NCBI GenBank assembly: GCA_029948255.1
Contig: JALIZF010001717.1
Location: forward strand, 248,001-312,000
Length of the DNA stretch: 64,000 nucleotides
Reading direction: 5' to 3'
DNA from: Telmatactis stephensoni
Taxonomy: Eukaryota > Cnidaria > Anthozoa > Actiniaria > Isophelliidae
The translations under genes were made by a program, and so were the position numbers. Positions 34,620 through 44,809 of the stretch are shown one piece after another. The notes beneath the pieces were generated by a model. That model did no database searches and had not been told where the DNA came from. It saw nothing but the letters and a program-made list of their open reading frames with translations. Position 1 is the first letter of the stretch. Each line of letters opens with the position of its first letter.

Positions 34620-35739
34620 CATTATACCACCAATTCAAGACTACTCAAGACACAAGGTAAAACCCTATAAAATGCTTCTGTAACTATGTCATACTACAAT
34701 AAGCCCCCCTGGTTATAAGCTCCCTTAACGGCAAACGAAAAGGATAGTCCCGTTATAAGCTGTGCCGAGCGGATTATACACGATTATATATTAACCCCTT
34801 CCTCGATCTGTGTTTTCATCACTATAAATAGTTGAATGAACGTAACGTCACTTTGAACTACCGTTAACAAAAAGTTGATGGTGTATGTATGCCAAATAAA
34901 CTAAATAAAACAAAAGCAAATGAAGAGAAGACTTAACAAGAGTAACAGATTAAAAAGATGAGAGAGAAAAAAGCAATTAAGATCGACAAAAAAGAGAAAA
35001 AATACCATAAGAAGAATTAAAAATCTGACCGTTGCTCAAATTTGTGATTGCTGCAAAAGTGGACTTGGTAATTGTCATACCTTGTATAATCAACATATAC
35101 AAGGTATGAGATTTAAAACCGCAGTACAAAAAGGTTTTTCAGTGTCTGTTTCTATAGTTTTCAGTCAACACTACAACCATGAAAGAATTAATTATCTAAT
35201 AAGTTGTTTTCATTGTTTTTCAGATTTATTGGAAATTGCTATACAAACACATTTACCAAGACAATTTTATTGGAATAACACCTGAGCTAATTGACATAGA
35301 TTACTGTGGAAACGAGTAGTAAACTTGAAAATGTCTAACAAATTTGTGTTCTGTGAGTGAGTTCTCTTGTAAGTCTTGTTCCGCCATGTCAGCTATACGA
35401 AGATAACAGTATTTGGCTTTTATCGACTGAAAAACATTTTGATAGATATCAAACAATACTGTTTACTAGTTAATATAAAGCCTTGCTCCAGGAGCCCCTG
35501 CTTGCTCCAAGTCTCGCTCGTTCAATTTTTCCGTTGTCAAATCGGATTTCAAATATCATCTTGCGGTTTTCTCAACGTAGGAAAAGGGAGAAAATGGAAA
35601 TGGAAATGTCCCATTTTAATATTCCTTCGGAGAGCTCTCATATCCGGAAATCCGATTTGTCTACGATCAAATGGACAAGTGAGACTTTAACAAATACGAT
35701 TAGAAATTAAGCGCCAAACTCAGGTGTAATGAGTTATTA

Positions 35740-35972
35740 AGGAGCTTAAGCAAGAGACGTTTTTGTCAACACGGACGTTACATGTACGTTTTCGTTCATC
35801 CGTTGGCCGTCACAGATGAGGTTGCTGTCTTAGTAGAAGGTGAAAAAGCCTTAACTGACCTTCTGCTTAACGGAAACTGTCACATCACCTATGATGGCGA
35901 ACGGATGAAGAAGAACGTACATGCACTGCAGTGGCGTCCGCGTTGACAAAAACGTCTGCTGCTTAAGCTCCC
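35740..35972. mobile_element. MITE with AGGGAGCTTAAGCAG-type ends
   Basis: TIRs GGAGCTTAAGCA-GACGTTTTTGTCAAC and GTTGACAAAAACGTC-TGCTTAAGCTCC enclose CGGACG/CGTCCG. The inner arms contain TACGTTTTCGTTCATCCGTT and its near complement. No coding. Confidence 0.85.
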
Positions 35973-36094
35973 TATTGCCTTGCCCAGTAAACGAGTTTCA
36001 GGAAAAGCAACAGCACATCTTAATAGTTTTGTGTGGCATAGCCAGGAGAAAACATAAAAAGAAAAAATAATCCAGTATACTCAGATCAAACTGA

Positions 36095-36307
36095 ATGTCG
36101 AAAGTGGACTTCTTAATGAACGTTAACGCGCGTCTTTTACTATACCGCCCCGTTTCCGAGTTTGCTAAGTTTGACGACGTCACTTTACGCAAATTTGTAA
36201 CAGAAAACAACATTTCTATCTCCCCAGTTAAAAATACCGGGGGGAGAGGGCATCTACTATGCTGGCTAACCAAAAACAAATCTACAGGTGATTTCAACTA
36301 CCCCTAA
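36095..36307 (+). CDS. unrecognised short ORF, possibly an exon
   Basis: A 70-codon frame with protein-like composition (TLRKFVTENNISISP, GGRGHLLCWLTKN). An AAATCTACAG|GTGATT donor-like site near its end suggests it could be an exon. No family is recognised. It converges on the minus-strand gene ending at 36500. May be part of a mobile element. Confidence 0.25.
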   Translation: MSKVDFLMNVNARLLLYRPVSEFAKFDDVTLRKFVTENNISISPVKNTGGRGHLLCWLTKNKSTGDFNYP

Positions 36308-36499
36308 CTCTAGACTTGAAATAACCGCTTCCCTTACGACCTGATATATCGAAAAGCGATAATTAGCACCTTACTATCAATAAGAAGCTTTCAGTCAGCC
36401 ATCTTTGATATCCAACGTCGTATCAGGGACATTTTTGGTCTCTTGTCGTCTTCTTGATCTACACACAAAAAATAAAGGAATTATTAAACTCCTATATGG

Positions 36500-37970
36500 T
36501 CACCATGGCGACAACAGTTGTAAGTTACCTTGAGATGTATGACCGAAATCACGTGATTGATCTATATGATCACGTGATTGATGTATTTTTGTTACAGTCC
36601 AGAGTGGAGTATAGGGAGCTGTTGCCCACGTTCCTCGTCCTGCGTGACCAGCGGGTTTCTGTTGGATAATATATGCTTTAGTAGATTTAGGATCTTCAAC
36701 TTGTAACTTTGGATTGTGAGTAGTTGCTACTCTATCTCCTTGACTGGTATCATGTTCCATCGATAGAGCATCAAACAGATCTGTGACTTCTTCTTCATGT
36801 AAAATTGACAACTCAGGATTAGTTGTGAGAGGTTCTTCAACTTCGTCCTCATCATCAGATTCAGTTTCAAGACCCCAAAACCTGTCCTTAGCCTTCAGCT
36901 CCTTTTGACATTCACCACAGAGTTGTGAACTGCAGGCATTCGCTCGTGTGTCTGATTCTGGACGGTGTTTCTTCGTCGATATTTTTGCCGCAATGTTTGC
37001 TCTTGCAATAGTGCTTTCTGTGTTGTGAAGCAGGCAGTCAGCCTCTTTGACTGCAGCTAGTGTAGCAATACTACATTGTCTTGTAGCGCGAAGATTTGCT
37101 TGTCTTTCATGTAAAAAGTTCTCCAGTTTTTCTAGTCGTTTAGTAAGCAAGAAATCAACTGCTGGTCCAGAAAGTGTGGGTGTAGGTGGTAGCTTCCTGG
37201 ACACGCTAGCCGACTTACAATTCGGCTTTGTTACTTTGTTTACTGGAAGAGATCTCTCTACGTCTGTTAGTAGGTCGTGTCGTCTTTGGGTGATACGCTC
37301 AAAGAAGTTGTTATCTGGTTGGAGGCACAAGAGAGAGAGAGAGAGTGCATTGAAACATATAGTATTTTTTGTCACTCTAGAAAAGAAAGCTTATTAAATT
37401 TCTATGTCTATTGTAACGTACTCAAGATTAATGTTACATGGAACGATTTTGGCTCTGATGGATGCATTATCACGATTATTATTGCGGTAACATATTACAA
37501 TTATTTGGATCAACACACGATACAACGTTTTCTGCCAAATTACGTACAACACAGTTGCATCGTGTGTCCACCTCGATGTTGCGCACGACGTTGTAGTGAA
37601 AGTTTCAGAAGTAGAACTCGATCCTAAACCTAAAACTGTTGCTGGACTATGTTGGAGGGTGGAGACGAGGTGCAACTTTGTGGAGCGCGCAATGTTGTAG
37701 AAAAAGTTACAAGAAAAATTGTGTTCGGGCCTTAATTTACAAGAACTAACAGTGAGAGAATTGTGTTGATGTGTTGATGCTCACTACTCACTTTAAGACT
37801 TTTCTCACCTACATTTTTGGCCGAGTGGAAGCTAATTGTCTTAGCTAGCAAGTAAAACTATTACCAACTGGTTTCCCTGCAGGAAGATTGTATTAACTTG
37901 CAAATGTAGAAATACACCAAACGACATTCTCATTCGCGCCATATTAAATCTCCTGTTCTGGATAAGCAAA

Positions 37971-38053
<83 letters not shown>

Positions 38054-38793
38054 GCATGTTTAACGAAAAAGACAACGAAAAAAAAGTCTACAAGAGTTAA
38101 GTAAACCCACCGTTAAAGCCTTTTGTAAAGAAGTTATTGATTTTTATGCTTTGCAACTGCAGCTGGAATAAAGGCCTGGATATACGATGTAACTTTTCCT
38201 GTACCATTGCGCGCAACAACAAAGTCGCACCGTGTGTCCACCCATGAAATGTAGCGCCCAACGTTGCAAAAACGTTGCAGAAGCATAACTCGACCCTAAG
38301 CCTGCAACTTTTGCAGGAGTTGACGAATTTAACTCTATGTTGCGAGCAATGTTTCAGAAAAAGTCACAAGAGAAGAAGTTTCCTCTTGTGCTCGGGCCTA
38401 AATGATACCTTCCACAGATAATTCAGCATCTTCTTTAGGGACTACAGATTTTCTTCTGTGGTATCGTTTACCGTCATCCATTCCATCTTTGAGCATCTGT
38501 AAGTCTTGTTTGATTGTCTGTACATCGCGAACCAAACATTTTAAAGCAATTATACCAACATCGCTGCTTAGACTATCGACTAGTCCTTCAAGAATCCGGT
38601 CATCGTCCTGCAGTTCCTTCTCATGAAGCAACGGCTTGATATTGCAAAGAGAATCAACAAGTAGCAAGTTCTCCTCTTCTGACATGTTTTTCTGTAAATC
38701 TTTAAACAGCGATAAAACATTTCGTAGTTTGGTGTAAATTGGGTTTGCATTGCTGGAGGATATTCTGTTGATATGGGAGTCCATTCTACTCAC
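36500..38793 (-). CDS. conserved-looking protein of unknown function, two exons
   Basis: Exon 1 is 38793-38409 and exon 2 is 37314-36500, GT-AG and in phase; 1200 nt, 399 aa. I do not recognise the family. Residues 1-125 are mostly helical, with LFKDLQKNMSEEENLLLVDS and VRDVQTIKQDLQMLKDGM, then basic RRKS. The middle is helical (LLTKRLEKLENFLHERQANL) with a CGEC pair, then an acidic stretch ESDDEDEVEE. The last 50 residues are low-complexity; their DNA contains two copies of ATCACGTGATTGAT (about 36549-36583), so the C-terminus may be recent. No membrane segment or signal peptide is seen; a cytoplasmic or nuclear coiled-coil scaffold is an inference. The intron carries two related TIR elements and a (TTG)n tract. 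Confidence 0.75.
37508..37735. mobile_element. TIR-type element copy in the intron (GTTGCGCGCAAC-rich)
   Basis: Shares ordered phrases with 38170-38403: TTGCATCGTGTGTCCACC, AACGTTG, AGAACTCGATCCTAA, AGAAAAAGTTACAAGA and CGGGCCTTA. The left end is less well defined. Confidence 0.6.
37977..38054. repeat. (TTG)n microsatellite
   Basis: About 26 uninterrupted TTG units inside the intron of the unknown gene. Confidence 0.97.
38170..38403. mobile_element. TIR-type element abutting a splice donor
   Basis: The ends are AAAGGCCTGGATATACG and CTCGGGCCTAAA. The interior holds GTTGCGCGCAAC-type palindromes. Its right edge lies about six bases from the exon 1 donor of the minus-strand gene at 36500-38793, so the 5' end of that intron is transposon-derived. 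Confidence 0.65.
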
Positions 38794-38869
38794 TAAAACT
38801 ACTATAAAGAAAACGTTACAACGAAAAGCATGTGGATTGAAACTGTTGCATTGTTGCTAAGACAACTAG

Positions 38870-38877
38870 TGACGTCA
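38870..38877. promoter_or_regulatory. CRE/ATF-type site TGACGTCA upstream of the unknown gene
   Basis: Palindromic TGACGTCA, 76 bases upstream of the minus-strand ATG at 38793, in a CpG-richer stretch (GACGCGCGCTC). Candidate promoter region 38800-38960. Confidence 0.4.
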
Positions 38878-39243
38878 TCAAACGTTCATGAAATCGACGC
38901 GCGCTCTGCAACAGTTTGCACTTTTTGTTGAAACGTTGCGCGCGCAAACACAGGAAGCCCAAGCACTACTTCATAGGCAATAAATCAAGATGATCAAAAT
39001 ACAGTTGCCTTAGCTTTTGAACATCGTCTACTTTTTATGTGACCTAAAAAATAGGATCTTTGAAAAAACCTCCATATAAATATTGAATTTAATATTACTT
39101 TTGCGGACTTTCAATTTAATAATAATACTTTTTGCCTCTGACTTGTAAGATTTTTACTAAGACGTTTTGGCTGTAGCTACAGTTTGTTGTGATGACTATA
39201 GGAGAGCGCGCGCTCGCACCAGTCTTTCTTAGTATGGCTCGGC

Positions 39244-39377
39244 AAACAACATAACATCAAGGTCGCTCATCGTCCAATAAAAAGACTCGTCAACGTTTTC
39301 CAGCGTCACAAAGACTTTCAAGAAAAGAATGCCAGAACCAACATAGTATACAAAATCAAATGTAACCAGTGTGATTC
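39244..39377 (+). mobile_element. Penelope-like/GIY-YIG retroelement fragment
   Basis: About 45 codons are open without an ATG and read IKVAHRPIKRL, then RTNIVYKIKCNQCDS. This matches the linker and start of the GIY-YIG nuclease in Penelope-like elements (typical pattern NVVYKIxCxxCdxxYIG). The frame then runs into a (TTTC)n tract, so it is a short fossil. Confidence 0.6.
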
Positions 39378-39389
39378 ATTCATTCATTC

Positions 39390-39391
39390 AT

Positions 39392-39431
<40 letters not shown>

Positions 39432-39434
39432 TTT
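39390..39434. repeat. (TTTC)n microsatellite
   Basis: Eleven or so TTTC units, preceded by three CATT units. Confidence 0.95.
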
Positions 39435-40498
39435 CAGAAATGAGTAGTGTGTGTGTTTCGGATTCCTATCTGATCATTCAAGTAACATTGCATAACTATC
39501 AAACGAACTGCAGTATCATTAATCCAAGATCACATACAGATCTTTACATGTCAAATGCTGTTAAGATCAATGATCTTCGGTTCAATTAAAGTCATATTCT
39601 GGCTCACACTGACGCGGCACAAGCACTTGACAGCTAGAAAATATTCTAAGCAAAGCTTTTGTATTCTTTTGACATGCATCTTGACTTCTGTCAAATCCAC
39701 TAATACCAATTTGTAGCCAAGAAAACAATTCAAGCAAATTCAGGAACTTGCATACGAAGAGTTTATATTTAGCCTTACAAAGGGACTGAGCAAGCGGTTT
39801 GGGACTTGCGACTCCGGTGGAATAACTTCCGCTCTCTTTCTAAGTACAAGGTAGGGCAAGCATTGTTGGCTAACAATTGATAAATCAAACTTCCTGCTAC
39901 ATGCAAATGTCTCTTATTCTGCCGACTGGCAGGACAAATCCACTATAAGATACCAATTTGTAGCCTGACTGAATGATTTAATTAAGTGCAATACACGGCA
40001 TTAATCGTTCAATTTGTATCCCTGAAGCACTGTCATTGCACTGTTTCCACCATTGATCGAAGTCATTATAAAAAAAACCTGTTTGACTAAGGCGAGAACT
40101 GACTGTTTATGGCTTGCATAACTTATTCGCCAACATGATGTCGTACGTAATTTCAATATTTAAATATACTCAAGCGCTGTTTGGTTGTGTCCTTTTACTC
40201 TGTACTTGATGCAAGCAAAGGACTTTCTTCATTGCTTTGTAGTCTGTAAAGTGTGTGTTAATTGAAAGAAAAAGAGATATTAGAACACAGTTTTACTGTG
40301 TGATCGATAGAGTGACTTGTCAAGACTGTTTACTCCCAGTAGCCGTAAATCTACAAAAATAACTTAGCAGTTTGTTCTCAGTCAAAAAATAAATTTAAAT
40401 AAATTAAATTTAAATAAATAAATTTGTCAGCCTCTAGAGCGCATTTTTCATGGCGAAATCATCAAATGCGATCAAAATATAATATAAAAGAATTTGCA

Positions 40499-41152
40499 TA
40501 TATAGTCAATTGAAGAAACGTTGTCTGGTCTAAAAACATAGAACATAGAAGCTAGCTGAGACCGAAATGGTGCTTGGGATATCAATAATAATATTGTGAT
40601 TTATTCATTTACGCTGTGCTTTCGATGCAAAATGCCAAAAGCGTGTTCAGGACCTGGGTTGGCGGGCCGTTTGGCTTCAATTTTTCTTTTTTCTTTTTTT
40701 CTTTTTTTCTTTTTTTGGTTGCAGCTTAAAGGTACGGTAATACGAGCAACAAAATCACTCAACTTGTCTCGCAACATTGCTGCGAAACGAGTTGAAGAGC
40801 GATGCTGTCCGTTTTACCACCCGAGAACAAACTTGTCTCGCAACAAAATTATTTGTTGCAGGTTGAAAAATTTTGTTGCAGAAAGTAGGAGGTCGTTCTA
40901 CTTTCTGCAACAAAATTTCTCAACCTGCAACAAATAATTTTGTTGCGAGACAAGTTTGTTCTCGGGTGGTAAAACGGGCAGCATCGCTCTTCAACTCGTT
41001 TCGCAGCAATGTTGCGAGACAAGTTGAGTGATTTTGCTGCTCGTATTACCGTACCTTAAATGAATAAATCAGAATATAATTGACATCCCAGGCACCATTT
41101 CGGTCTCAGCTTATGCTTTTAGGCCCGACAACGTTTCTTCAATTGACTATAT
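40499..41152. mobile_element. MITE, TATAGTCAATTGAAGAAACG family (copy 1, filled)
   Basis: TIRs TATAGTCAATTGAAGAAACG and CGTTTCTTCAATTGACTATA. Interior phrases GAGACCGAAATGGTGCTTGG, GATGCAAAATGCCAAAAGCG and GGCGGGCCGTTTGGCTTC match the 300-base copy at 54507-54806. This copy is longer because a palindromic element (40730-41055) and a TTTTTTC tract sit in its centre. Confidence 0.9.
40730..41055. mobile_element. near-perfect palindromic element nested in the MITE, TTAA-flanked
   Basis: Arms of about 160 bases: GGTACGGTAATACGAGCA at the left and TGCTCGTATTACCGTACC at the right, with few mismatches to the centre near 40890. TTAA lies on both sides (40726-40729, 41056-41059), and the other copy of the host MITE has no insert here, so this is a real insertion. 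Internal motif AACTTGTCTCGCAACA repeats four times in both orientations. Confidence 0.9.
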
Positions 41153-41916
41153 ACATATACAAGAGAAACGAAGTATTTCTATCTATTCTAATGGCTACTG
41201 ATAATGGATATTTTCTGCTTATATAATTTCCTCACTATATACATCAAATATTAAAAATAGTCTGCCCACATCACTCAGACAAGTCAAAGTGGACTTTACG
41301 TGTTTGATATAATAATTAATTATGGATTATGTAGTGTCCTGCCTAAGGACCCTCCATGGGCTTCTAAAAATCTCGAAAGCCGGCCATTCATTACAGTCAA
41401 CAAAAGTTTTGCATTCGCGACAAATTTTAGCGACATTCACCGATCGCATCCCGAAGAATAATGGTTAAAAAATCGCAATATGTTTTTAAACTGTCGATAT
41501 AAGGTAATTTAATATATGTGCTTTATTAAAAATGACCAAGAAATGTTTTAAACATCAATGCAACTCTTTGCAGATACAGAACGTTGCTCTTTGGAGATCT
41601 TTTGTGTTATCATGTTGCTTGCTAGTGTTCTTCTATTGTTTTTTGTATCTTTGTTTCTTTATTGTTGTTTGTTTTTGCTTTTATCACTTACTTTTTTCAA
41701 AGTACCAATTAGAATCATTCAAATAATAATCTTTATAAAAAAGATATAGAGGGATTAAAAAATTACTAATTAAAAGTTGCAATTTAAGAATTAAAATCTG
41801 AGAGCTGAGGGAGAAGAAAAAAGGAAAAAACTACATTTACAATTTTAGACCTTGCATCCTTAATACTCAATGGAATAGAAACATCTGATCCTCTTGGGTA
41901 TGGAGATTTTCTGTGT
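41153..41916. other. A/T-rich stretch upstream of the TRIM gene
   Basis: No gene or named repeat is seen. The short frames at 41532-41749 are hydrophobic because of T-rich sequence and are not credible. Confidence 0.5.
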
Positions 41917-42142
41917 GTTTTGTTTTGTTTTGTTTTGTTTTGTTTTGTTTTGTTTTGTTTTGTTTTGTTTTGTTTTGTTTTGTGTTTTGTTTTGTTTTGT
42001 TTTGTTTTGTTTTGTTTTGTTTTGTGTTTTGTTTTGTTTTGTTTTGTTTTGTTTTGTGTTTTGTGTTTTGTGTTTTGTGTTTTGTTTGGTTTGGTTTGGT
42101 TTGGTTTGGTTTGGTTTGGTTTGGTTTGGTTTGGTTTGGTTT
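41917..42142. repeat. (TTTTG)n changing to (TTTGG)n
   Basis: About 30 TTTTG units with periodic GTTTTGTG interruptions, switching near 42084 to about a dozen TTTGG units. It ends about 40 bases before a splice-acceptor-like TTTTTGTCTCTAG (42169-42181). Confidence 0.97.
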
Positions 42143-42203
42143 TCGTGTGTTGGTTTTATTTGTTTATATTTTTGTCTCTAGGTAACTGAAGTCACGTGGT
42201 GTA

Positions 42204-43076
42204 ATGGAGGACAAACCAGCAGGAGTTAGTTTGTTCTGTCCAGCATGCAACCTCGTCATTAAACAACCTCGCATCCTACCCTGCCTGCATTCCATATGTA
42301 CAGCGTGCATTGAAAAGCAACTTAACGGGCATTATAAATGTCCCGTATGTAACGAATCTATCAATGGAATTCATTCTTCAGAAGACATTGTTAAACTACC
42401 AATAGATAGCCTTCTTGACAGTATGTTGGATATGGTGGCATTGCATGCTGGGAAAAATCTTCCATGTGATGTCTGCGATGAATGTGAACATTCTGAAGCG
42501 GTTTGCCGCTGCAAAGAATGCGCACAATATTTTTGCTCAGTACACTGCGATGCACATAAAACTGCCAAAATGACCAAGGGACACGTGATGGTTGAAGCGA
42601 ACCAATTACGAGAGTGCTCTCTTAAAGATCTACGAAGACCTCTGTACTGCTCGGACCATAGCGAAGAGCTTTTGAACTGCTTTTGTGAGTCACGTGACCG
42701 ACCCGTCTGTAAGCATTGCTGTCTGGGCGATAGACATCATAAGCATACTCACATCTCTTTAGACAATGCCATATCAAGATACAATGCTGAGGTTTGTAGT
42801 TTGTTAACGAAAGCAGCCGATTTGTCTAAAGCAATTGAGAAAACCTTGTCAGACATAGACTTGGTTACGTCCAATGTAAACTCTAAAACCAAAAACCTTT
42901 TGGGTGAAATTGACCTGGTATTTGACTACCAAATAAACACATTGCTAAAACGAAAAAGAGAACTTCGAGTTCAAGTTCAGGAAATTCGTAAATCAAAGAC
43001 GCAAGCTTTGAAAGACCAGCAGGACGCATTTAAAATCTTCACTGAAGAAGCTACAACACGCTTGCAAGTTTACTGA
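42204..43076 (+). CDS. TRIM-family protein, RING/B-box/coiled-coil part
   Basis: The 290-aa frame begins with a RING finger (residues about 11-55, C-x2-C-x11-C-x-H-x2-C-x2-C-x10-C-x2-C; CPAC ... CPVC). B-box 1 (about 90-130) and B-box 2 (about 150-185, CSDH ... CKHCC) follow, then a coiled coil to the end. TRIM proteins of this layout act as E3 ubiquitin ligases or scaffolds; RING makes E2 binding likely. The ATG lies 22 bases after an acceptor-like CTCTAG. The frame ends at TGA 43074-43076, right where the next frame carries on the protein, so a one-base frameshift near 43055-43067 splits the gene. Confidence 0.88.
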   Translation: MEDKPAGVSLFCPACNLVIKQPRILPCLHSICTACIEKQLNGHYKCPVCNESINGIHSSEDIVKLPIDSLLDSMLDMVALHAGKNLPCDVCDECEHSEAVCRCKECAQYFCSVHCDAHKTAKMTKGHVMVEANQLRECSLKDLRRPLYCSDHSEELLNCFCESRDRPVCKHCCLGDRHHKHTHISLDNAISRYNAEVCSLLTKAADLSKAIEKTLSDIDLVTSNVNSKTKNLLGEIDLVFDYQINTLLKRKRELRVQVQEIRKSKTQALKDQQDAFKIFTEEATTRLQVY

Positions 43077-43608
43077 CGTCTCCATGACAACCAGTGTTAA
43101 TCACAACAACGCTTCAAGCCTGGTACTTAAAAACCTTCTTACGTCAAGGCTGCGTTATTTCTTAGATAAAGAATCACTTTTCTTGAATCCAAGAGAAGAT
43201 AGTTTCTTAGACCTTCACTTTGATGACTCGCTGCTCCATGGCGCCATAGAAACATTCGGAAGACTGGAAACTAGGTATGTTTGTCCTGAACAATGCTTTG
43301 CGCGCGGTGTGGGGATTAAAGCAGCCTTTGTATCCGAGTTAAGTAAATTCATGATATTCTTGATGGACCAGCATGGCAAAAGGTTGTCAAGGTCAAACGA
43401 AGTAGTTACTGTGAACATCATAGGGCACGACGGTAATAAAATAGATGTGGAGTACATTATAAAGAAAGACGACGCAACATTTGAAGTGGCTTACAGAGCT
43501 AACGTACAAGGAAGAGTAGAAATTACAGTCAAGGTTTGTGGACAACAAATTAAAGGAAGTCCATTTCAGGTGCAAGTGTGTAACGACCTGAGAAAGTCAT
43601 GGATTTGA
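43060..43608 (+). CDS. TRIM gene continuation in the shifted frame (filamin repeat)
   Basis: The +1 frame is open across the TGA of the upstream part. It reads on from coiled coil (FTDVSMTTSVNHNN) through a linker to a filamin-type Ig repeat ending IKGSPFQVQV, the classical end of such repeats, then stops after nine residues. There is no NHL propeller. RING-BB-CC-filamin without NHL is the TRIM45-like layout, and cnidarian genomes carry many such genes. Whether the shift is real, polymorphic or an assembly error cannot be told here. Confidence 0.85.
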   Translation, partial: ACKFTDVSMTTSVNHNNASSLVLKNLLTSRLRYFLDKESLFLNPREDSFLDLHFDDSLLHGAIETFGRLETRYVCPEQCFARGVGIKAAFVSELSKFMIFLMDQHGKRLSRSNEVVTVNIIGHDGNKIDVEYIIKKDDATFEVAYRANVQGRVEITVKVCGQQIKGSPFQVQVCNDLRKSWI

Positions 43609-43836
43609 CTCATACAGCATGAACAACATCATCATTCGCGCCAACAACAACAACAACATTACTAGCAACAACAACAACAACAACAACATCGTCAACGTCA
43701 GGAACGTCAGTTGTTAACCAAAAAAAGTCAACATGTGAGTCGAACGATGTATAAAAAATATTAATGTAGAGGTAGTGAGTGTGAGAGTACAGTGTCCCCA
43801 AATTTATGCGCAAGCGCTAGAAGACATGGACACTTA

Positions 43837-43842
43837 AATAAA
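43837..43842 (+). promoter_or_regulatory. AATAAA polyadenylation signal for the TRIM gene
   Basis: Canonical hexamer 229 bases after the TRIM stop. A (CAA)n tract (43645-43690) lies in the presumed 3' UTR. Confidence 0.45.
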
Positions 43843-44467
43843 CAGTTAATAGTGTAAAAGTCCATTTCTTCTCGTACTCTGATTGGGTGAGAGAGTATCA
43901 CGTGAACGTGAACAAGTTGTGATGTTTCCCTGGAAAACCGGCAAGAATATGTTGTGGACCAGTAATATCGTTTTTAACAGCGCGCGTTTGCAAATTCATT
44001 CATTCGGACATGAAGCAAAATTCGTGTTTATTGTCAAACTATTAGGACGAATATACATAATTTACTCCGAGAAAAAGACTGATAGTCAACCAGAAATGTT
44101 ACAAAACAAGCTGCAACAATTCTCCGAAAAACTTTGCGAAAAGGGTCGGTTTGTTGACAAGTTTTGAGTGAGTTTTCATTAAAAATATTCATCGTGGCGA
44201 CGTTTTGCTTTTTGTTTTTTGACATTTGGAATAAAAACACTTATTTACTGTGACCTTGGAAAAGCAGTAAAAGCAGTATGTTTTGTGGTCCCTCGACCCC
44301 AATGTTTCACAGAGGTCTCGGGACCACAAAACATAATGTTTCCCTCGGTGCCAGTCAATTAGTGTTAATTAGCAACATACACAACGGCATTATTGCCAGC
44401 AACATCATCAAGACATGGACTTATCGCTGCGTTGTGGGATAAAGTGATTTTGTTTAACCTGTGAAAA

Positions 44468-44617
44468 ACTAGAGTGATGGCACTTAATCCGTGAAGCAAA
44501 ATCTAATAGTCAGTGTCTAATAGTCTAATCAAAACAAAAGAAAACAATGGAAATAGTGTCTACTATTGTCTGTTAGACTAATATCCTATTTCACGGATTA
44601 AGTACCATCACTCTAGT
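44468..44617. mobile_element. MITE, TAGAGTGAT family (copy 1)
   Basis: TIRs CTAGAGTGATGGCACTTAAT and ATTAAGTACCATCACTCTAG, plus CCGTGAA/TTCACGG. The interior CTAATAGTCAGTGTCTAATAG is shared with 51398-51556, although the outer TIR bases differ. Confidence 0.8.
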
Positions 44618-44809
44618 ACGCATATTAGTTAGTAGTAAACTCAAATTAAACCTATTATTCTCTTTTGTTCTATATCAACTAGCATCAACTAAATGTCATC
44701 TTTCTTTCACGGGTTAAATAAGATCACCCTAAACAGAAACCTTACTTGGCATAAAATTAGTTTTCTTTTCCCACAACTATTAATAAGCTTTAGCTCTAAT
44801 GCTTTTCTT

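Larger units (their letters stand above)
38878..40498. other. intergenic between the unknown gene and a nested MITE
   Basis: Apart from the Penelope-like fragment (39244-39377) and a TTTC microsatellite (39390-39434) I see no gene. Short A/T repeats (AAATTTAAATAAAT) occur near 40390-40430. Confidence 0.5.

Noticed and set aside
41894..42189. Three overlapping 90-codon frames of F, C, L and V
   Set aside because: Translations of the (TTTTG)n microsatellite in all frames.
43060..43608. TRIM2/3/71-type NHL protein
   Set aside because: The frame stops shortly after the filamin repeat and no NHL repeats are seen downstream.
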